64,000 nt of DNA from Rhizodiscina lignyota (taxonomy: Eukaryota > Ascomycota > Dothideomycetes > Aulographales > Rhizodiscinaceae): positions 1,054,001-1,118,000 of the forward strand of contig ML978125.1 in assembly GCA_010015805.1 (NCBI GenBank). Reading direction: 5' to 3'. Position 1 is the stretch's first letter. Each line of letters opens with the position of its first letter. A program made the translations under genes and the position numbers. The notes beneath the pieces are model-generated. The model was not told where the DNA came from. It saw only the letters and a program-made list of their open reading frames with translations, and did not search any database. Positions 57,169 through 64,000 of this stretch are shown here, one piece after another.

Positions 57169-59010
57169 TCAAGTCTCCAGCTTTCTCCGCTCGCTGTCAT
57201 TCTCGACCTTGCCATTCGAGTCAATAGCATGATTTCCATTCTCCGCCACCTCATATTCAATAGCCGGGAGGCCAAAGCTCTCACGGACTGCGTCACCAAA
57301 GCGCTTGATGGCCTCCACGATCTTGTCGGAGGGAGCTGCTGCGTACGTTGCACGGAAGAACATCGTATCGTGCTCGATATCGTTCTCTGCGTAGAACCAG
57401 CTTCCACGCATGACGAGCGAACCGTGCTCGATGGATGCCATGAAAATCTCTTCTTCCAGTTCCGTCACGGACTTCGTCTTTGCATGTGGATGTTTTTTCC
57501 AGTCGACTTGCATCCAATGCTGCACCACAGTAATCAGCAAGCTAGGTATCAATAGATAGTAATGCAAACTTACAAACATGCCTGCCATTGGTGGCTTCCA
57601 GCTCACAACGTCTGGCAGGAATCGCTCGCACGCATCAAGAATGACGTTCCTTCGCTTCGTATACTCCATCCGAATGAAGATCAGCCAGTCCAGGTATCCG
57701 CTGTGGCCCCAGTGCTCATCGAGGAGCTTGAACAGAACAAGCTGGCTCATCCCGCTAGGACCTTGAGTCGACACGTCGGAATGCTTCTTGTAGCGCGTGA
57801 TGATCTGCTCGCTTGCCGTGATCCAACCGAGTCTGCATCCAGGAGCGATGACTTTCGAAAATGAATCCATGCGCATGACTCGGCCGTCTACATCCATGCT
57901 GAGTAATGAGGGGACCAACGATTTGAGAAAGTCCTCATGAGAGGCCGGTGGAGGGGGATCTGGTGCATCCGCCCCAGTATATGGCTGCATCTGGAGGAAG
58001 TAATACGGTTCGTCCTCGAGGATGTACACGTCGTGCTTCTGGCAAACAGCGTAGATGTCCTTTCGTCGCTGGGTTCCTTGCGTTGCGCCTGTGGGATTCT
58101 GGCCTGAAGGCACTGTATAGAGGACGAACGGCTTGCGAGCACCATGGCGAGCAGCGGGCTCCCAATTCGTCAAAATCTCGTCCATGCTCTCCGGCAGAAG
58201 ACCTTGCTCGTCCATCTTAATACCTGCGACCCTGACATTCAAAGGGGCAGCAGTTTCGACAGCGGTCGCGAACGTGTACTCCTCACTCAAAATGTAGTCT
58301 CCACTCTCTGTGAGCATGCGAAAGGCCATTTCCAATGCGTACGTTGATCCCACGCTCATCGTGCATGCCCAGTCCTCATATGGGGGCTTGTGCGCGAGCT
58401 CTGTATGCTCGGCGATCCATCGAAGCAGCTGTGCTGCGCCAGAACCTTGGCCATAGTTGAACGAGATCTCAATGTCGAAGATAGACTTGTTGATGGCTAA
58501 GTCGTGCTTTCCCGAGGTTATGTCAATGCCAGAGTCATGAGTTTCTTCCTCTGAGAAATGTCCCACTACTGGCGCTTTGAAAGTGAGAGAGTCAAAAGGA
58601 AAGTAGTCGCTCGACGGCAGACCACCCCCCAGACTGATCAGACCAGGCCTTCCAAGCCACTTTGCGGCCCTCTTGAGTGAGCTACCTTCCCTTCTCTTTG
58701 ATTCGGCACTGAGGATATCTACAGAAGCCGAGCTGATTAGCATGATCCTTCTCGCAAAAGCAATTATTGCTTAAGAATCAATTCCACGGTACTCACGGTC
58801 CCATCTGCGTGCTTTTGGCTTTCCTTTGCTAGAGTGGAGCTTGAAAGATGAGGTGTTGGAGGGAGCAGCTACAACCCACTGCGAGTCCTCTGCCCTCTTT
58901 CGACGGCCGTTAATCTCATTAATCTTGAGAGGCTGCAGCAGAGGGTTTGGAATAGTTACACCCTCTGTATCAGTAACAGCTTCGACTTCAAGCTCTGGGT
59001 GAATCGCCAT
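57169..59010 (-). CDS. aro8: Aromatic amino acid aminotransferase (Aro8 type)
   Basis: Exons 58797-59010, 57574-58718 and 57169-57519 give 569 residues. It is a fold-type I PLP aminotransferase: SLGGGLPSSDYFPFD, PSGQNPTGATQ, EDEPYYFLQMQ and the PLP lysine in DSFSKVIAPGCRLGW (about 360). Aro8-type enzymes interconvert phenylalanine, tyrosine or tryptophan with 2-oxo acids and also use 2-aminoadipate. The first junction was placed at TAG before ATATCCTC so that WDH-ILSAESKRR is formed. The second intron (57520-57573) has no stop and is 54 nt, so retention would insert 18 residues in frame. Confidence 0.92.
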
Positions 59011-60658
59011 TGCGAATGTGGCGAGGGTTTGATGAAAGAAAAGTTGAAGAAAGAACCTAGGGCGTGGATTGAACTTTTATTCCAATGCCAATGGTACATA
59101 TGCGTAGCCTCACGCCCTTAAACGCAGGCGTGCATCATTAGTGTCACCTGCACGCGCTTATCGTCGGAGAGGATCTAGCTAAATAAGGCTCTCACTGCAC
59201 TTTTTTTCGACGCATTGCGGAGTGCGGGCGTGCGGGAGGGTCCTTTGCATTATCCTGATTCGCAGGCGCCAGCACTTAGCTAATGGTTTCCGATTTCTCT
59301 GAACCAACAGCAAGGAGTGGGAGTGGGAGTGAGTGTGACCAGTGTGGGATATCTGGATGCCGGATATCAGGCTTTTAATCAGACTGGCTCTTGCAACAGC
59401 GGTGTGAGCAGTACCAGGTGCCGGAAAAGGAATATGCGGGTGCTACTTAGCATTTCGCCCCTTTGTGTACCTCCACATCTACCTGGGGTTGTCTCACTCC
59501 TCCCCCCGCGTGATCTCCCCATATTTCTGTGTCACGGCCGCTTAAAGAACCGATTCCCAGTCACTGTTCGGGCTAGTAACTATGTGCTTGTTGCTTGGAA
59601 CCCAGATTATGACCAAATTTTTGGCCACTGATCGCTTCGATATACTCTGAAAAGTTTGGCTGCCGCTGGGGCCAATCATTGATAACGACATCCTAGCATT
59701 ATGCGATACAATTGGACATCACTTGTTCTTCCAACGTTCCACGGCTCCCCATGGGGTATACGAGCTTAATATGTACCCCTACCGACAGCTTGGAATCGTG
59801 GCTTGTGCTCTATCACCAACCCACGGCAGTGGTACCCATTGGCTCTCATGGTCTTGAAGCTGCTCTTCTGTCAGTGGACTACCGGAACATTTTGCTGCAG
59901 GCGATTGAACGGCGGAACGGGATAGCCTCGACATGAAAGTACTTCTACTCTCTAACATGGCAGCGCCGAATTCCTAGTCGAAATATTTGGGAAGTCATCC
60001 TCGAGCCTGACAGCTAATGACCTGCCTGGCCCTGTGGATTGTGGCAAGCTGGAACATTGAATGGCATGCAATACGGCCCAATCCACCCCGGACGCTTCAG
60101 GAGATATGTATGCACAAGGACTTGTAGACCGCAACTTCACCCGTGTACCTTGCGTAGCACTACTGCTGCGCCGATTCGACAGTGCCTCGCAGGTACGTTG
60201 ACTGGTCAATGATCCTCCAGCTGTCTCCCTTGTCCGTGGACCATGCTATCAATACCTGTATGTAAATCGGTACGTGGAAGTTGCAAATCATTCCGGAAGT
60301 GCAATTGCACCAAAAGCGTATCCGAAACACAGAAAAGCTATGTACCGCAACTGAATTTGATACTGAAGCCATGTCCAGGCGAAGTTACCTAGGTACTGCG
60401 GAAAACTGAGAGCGGGAAAACTCGAGATCCGTGCCTTCAAACTTGAATCCATGACGCCACTTTCCGTGTCGTGTCTATCTAATAATCCCACCGTTCGCGT
60501 CGCCTTCTCGGTTCTTCATCCTGATTAGTATGACGGCGGGATCTTTGCTATGAGACTGCGCGAACATCGTTACTGTTGGCGCCGACAGAAAGCACAGAGG
60601 TCTCAGGCCACAGCGCCCCTTTTTGTTTGCCTTCACAAGTCTCAATTGATCTGTCGGC
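59011..60658. other. Intergenic, no gene recognised
   Basis: 1.6 kb upstream of both flanking genes. Short open frames only. No repeat boundaries seen. Confidence 0.4.
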
Positions 60659-62750
60659 ATGCGCTTGTACAAACCCTTTCGAAGCTTTGCGGAAGCTTTG
60701 CGGGAAGATCCGCAGAATGCAATAAACGGACAGCACTGTCGAATTTGTGATCCGATAAATGCATCTTCTCATGAAGGACGCCAAGGATATTCGATTGCTT
60801 CGTTTCGTAATTCTGCTCAAGAAGGTTGCGGTTATTGTGAGCTCATCATTCGGGCCTTAGATATCTGCATCAAAGAGAAGCTTAAAGACGAGAGACATAT
60901 CGAAATTATCAACTTCAATGTCGCTGGGTCTCACCCAACGCATCCTGGCATCAGAATTCGGGACATGCATGATCCGACGTGCCGCGACTTTGCTTTTGAA
61001 TGCGTAGATGGCTTGTATCCACTTTCTTGGAGTTGTGCGTGCCCGATTGTTAGAGCACAACTAATAAATATGGTGTATAGGTCGGCAGACAGCATGGAGC
61101 GAGATACCATGTACTCGCCCAATCGATGGCGTCACGTCAGCGAAGAAATCGGCAGATTTCATAACGGCATGCTTGCAAAAGTGCGGCAGTGGCCACGATG
61201 CATGTGAGAAGCCAAAAGCGACTCCGCTGCCTCGACGAACGATCCTTGTTGGGTCGTCCGATCGCAAAATACGTCTGGTTGAACATTCCCAGGGGCAATC
61301 CGGCTTGTATACAGCGCTGAGCCATTGCTGAGGAGACATAATGCCCATCAAAACAACTACCAAGACACTGGATAGCTTCGCTCGAAATATACCATGGGAT
61401 GCGATGCCGAAAACGTTCCGTGACGCCGTCACTCTAACTCGGGTCCTTGGTATCAATCATATCTGGATCGACTCTCTCTGTATTGTACAGGACGATGACA
61501 ACGATTGGGCTGAACAGTCCGCCCAAATGGCAAGAATCTACGGCAGCTCTTTCCTTACTATATCTGCGACCGCTTCCTCCAATGGAGACGGCGGTCTTTT
61601 CCGGACTCCGCGACAAGATCCTAAATTGCTGGTAACTGCAGCGAAAGGGTCTCGAAAAGTCAGCATTGTCGCACGCAGAGTAAAAGATATTCGCTATCAT
61701 AAGCCCCAAAACTCGCCAAAGGGAGAGCTTCCACTGTTTCCTCTAACTCGCAGAGCTTGGGCTTTGCAAGAGACAATCTTGTCTAAGCGGATAGTGTACT
61801 TCTTAGACGATGAGATTGGCTGGCAGTGCCTTGGATCGTGGCTGTGTGAGTGTGGAGAGACTGCCTCATACTCGGATCAGCCATTCTGGAGTGACAGTAA
61901 CTTCTATGGTGATCCGGATACTTCAAGTGTTAATCTTTGGATGTCCATTGTGGAGCGCTACTCGAACTGCGCACTAAGTAAAAGCAAAGACAAGCTACCG
62001 GCCTTATCTGGTACTGCTCAAGCTCTGCTAGCACGTACCTCTTTGGATGTCGATTTGAAGAAGTACTATGCTGGGCTATGGGAATTTCAACTTGTGGATC
62101 AATTGCTCTGGGCCGCTAGCGCCGACGGCCACCCAAAGTCCAAAGTGGTCCCCTATAGAGCGCCGACCTGGTCTTGGGCGGCAATTGATACCCCTGTTGC
62201 CTTTGACAACCGTGTTTGGGGGCTGCTCGAACTAGGTTACAGGCTGTTACATGAAGCCCGGGTGCTGTCAGTGCACTATGAACTAGCAACGGCGGACCAA
62301 TATGGACAAGTATCCAACAGTCATCTTGAGATGTCCACCACAGTATTCCCAGCATATGTCGAACTTTCAGACAACAATTCCTCTCTGCAGGAGCGTCCGG
62401 AGCTCAGATTCCCACGTACTTTCAAAGGCCCAAGCGAGCAGTATCAGAGCTTTCTGAATCTCAGATGGTTCATCAGTATAACATTGGACTATCCTTACGA
62501 AGAGGCTTTTCCGACACTCAATACGGTTACCTGTGCAATTCTGCGATGCGAAGTTGAAATCGTCGCTAAGACACCTTCGGGTCAAAGGGATTGTCTCTTG
62601 GATGTTCTGCTTTTGAAGTCAACTTCCTCAAGTCCTGAGACCTTTGAAAGAGTAGGGGTTGGCCTCGTGCATAATTCGGTTTCGCCTCAAGACTTCGAGA
62701 TTCTGCAATCGACACTCCAACAATCTCAAACCGTCTTAAAAGTTATCTGA
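60659..62750 (+). pseudogene. HET-domain (heterokaryon incompatibility) gene, broken
   Basis: An N-terminal region (60659-61200; Cys-rich, CRICDP and EGCGYCELI) leads into a HET domain. Recognisable blocks are IRLVEHSQGQSGLYTALSHC, KTLDSFARNIPWDAMPKTFR, GINHIWIDSLCIVQDD, DWAEQSAQMARIYGSSFLTI and PLTRRAWALQETILSKRIVYF. The long intact part runs from about 61341 to 62750 and ends in a family-typical C-terminal region. Between the N-terminal region and the intact part the frame is interrupted about two to three times and no simple set of introns explains it. HET proteins trigger cell death after fusion of unlike hyphae. It looks like a recently broken copy, because most of the domain is still open. 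Confidence 0.7.
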
Positions 62751-64000
62751 GGGCGCCAGCGCCGCAGCATCTCACCTTTGGGCATCTATATTAGCCGGCC
62801 TTAATCGAGCATGCGTATCTCAGAAGCTGTAGTGGAAAGTTGCGATGTTGATCGCCGCTCGTCCTTCGCGTAAGTGTTCTAGCCGGATTACTGCGCGAAG
62901 TCTGCGAAGTCTCTCGGATCCTAGGCTAGCGAGCCACCTAATCAAACGGGCTTGGGACATTCACCAGCGCTTTGAGATATCGAAGTTAGTCAGGTTACCA
63001 AGCTTGCATTATTCGCTCCATCGCGTACTGTGTTCAGAGCTTCACTATCTTAATTCGGTTCACCTTCTTCAAGTGAGCTGTACTATATGCGGAGGCTAGC
63101 GTATTCACTCGGTGACCATTCTTCTACCAACTTCACACCAGCGTCAAGCTTTAGTTGCTCATCCTGCATGCCTCTTTGGATCAGTCTTGCACTGCAAGTG
63201 GAGGGACGCTGCATGACTGGGGCGCTCTTCTTCCATTGACTTTACACTACATGCGGGGGTTGGCTAAGCTGCTCGGCTCACCATCTTCTCTCCACTTCAT
63301 ATTGTATGCGGAGCTTCGCCAACTTGCTCGGTCTACCCCCCTCGAGCGAGATTGTACAATGCGCAGAGGTTAGCTTATGTGCTCGGCGGCCTTTCTTCCA
63401 CCAATCTCATACAGTATGTTAAGCTTTACCAACTTACCCTACTTTCTTTCTTCCATTGGACTTCCACTGTACGTTGAGGGTCGTATGGCCCTACGCACAT
63501 ATCGATACTAATCCTAAACTTCATGTTTCGGGTCTTGTCATCCTGCTGTACACCAGGATATAGGGCACCGTTTGCTCCTTTGTGAGTGCCTCCAATTGAA
63601 GTTGAAGAGCAGACTTGAGTTATTTATACTCCGTATGGCGGTAATCACCGAGGCGTTGCGATCCTGGCGTGGGAAGCTGAAGCTGGAGATCTAGAAGAGC
63701 AAGGAGTTTACTTTCACCTTCGTCCACTGGGCTCGAACGAATCGTCATCATCACGTTATAAAGTAATCACATGTTCTTCAATGCAATTGGCACGTGTGCA
63801 ATCAACTGCCTCCAGTCTATTATTTCACTCGCCTATCCTACCATCGCCGATGTTTTTAATTAGGTATTCCAGTATCAGTGGAGGGGAATCCTTCGAGAAA
63901 ACCACATTTGCCCATGAAATGACTATGCAAAGAACGCCAAAGCAAATGCACACAAACCTCTTTCGTCATGCATAAAACGCTATGCACAAGAACCATCAAA
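62751..64000. other. Gene-poor end of window with 56-bp minisatellite
   Basis: After the HET gene there is no recognisable gene. A degenerate tandem repeat occupies about 62,970-63,490; the remainder is unremarkable. Confidence 0.5.
62970..63490. repeat. Degenerate ~56-bp minisatellite, about nine units
   Basis: Units start near 62,970, 63,024, 63,079, 63,135, 63,187, 63,243, 63,298, 63,353, 63,410 and 63,466, spaced 52-57 bases. The shared pattern is roughly TGTACTATATGCGGAGGCTA, then GCTTACTTGCTCGGTTCACC, then TTCTTCCACCAACTTCA. Units differ at many sites, so the array is old. The period is not a multiple of three. Confidence 0.7.

Overview
The window is nuclear DNA of a filamentous ascomycete. 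The evidence is the short GT-AG introns (mostly 47-100 nt), the dense genes on both strands, and Pezizomycotina-type proteins such as a HET-domain protein, a HapC-like CCAAT-binding subunit and a class I myosin with an SH3 tail. The protein style and intron positions fit a Dothideomycete, but that is an inference. Introns were placed by eye from splice sites, frame continuity and family conservation. I see no CRISPR array, operon or prokaryotic feature.

Layout, left to right. 1-7.2 kb: the 5' part of an F-box/JmjC gene, eIF4A, a coiled-coil nuclear-type protein, a tandem repeat block, an FAH-family hydrolase and a small unknown gene. 7.2-9.5 kb: gene-poor DNA with a tRNA-like Pol III unit and a possible retroelement fossil. 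9.5-23 kb: myosin I, polo kinase, an OPA3-like gene, two unknown genes and a mitochondrial DEAD-box helicase. 23.5-30 kb: an NmrA-like reductase, two unknown genes, a 2-kb gene-poor block and a secreted Diels-Alderase/CrtC-like gene whose frame is interrupted. 31-40.5 kb: Cks1, a Ser-rich unknown gene, Pwp1 and Prp16. 40.5-43 kb: gene-poor DNA with a dispersed copy of the 5-kb repeat. 43-59 kb: a PWWP protein, an F-box-like protein with an internal repeat, Cmc2, prefoldin 2, HapC, a multi-pass membrane protein, a TMEM14-like protein, Ost2/Dad1 and an aromatic aminotransferase. 59-64 kb: gene-poor DNA, a broken HET-domain gene and a degenerate 56-bp minisatellite.

Most genes are housekeeping and unrelated in pathway: translation, splicing, cell cycle, cytoskeleton, mitochondrial biogenesis, ER glycosylation and CCAAT transcription. 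Several sit head to head with short shared promoters (FAH/small gene, polo/OPA3, Pwp1/Prp16, Cmc2/prefoldin 2, TMEM14/Ost2). I found no convincing new multi-gene system. The most unusual signals are the two-locus repeat family, the tRNA-like unit, the 56-bp minisatellite, a splice donor lying inside a coding repeat, and a stop-free intron of 54 nt.
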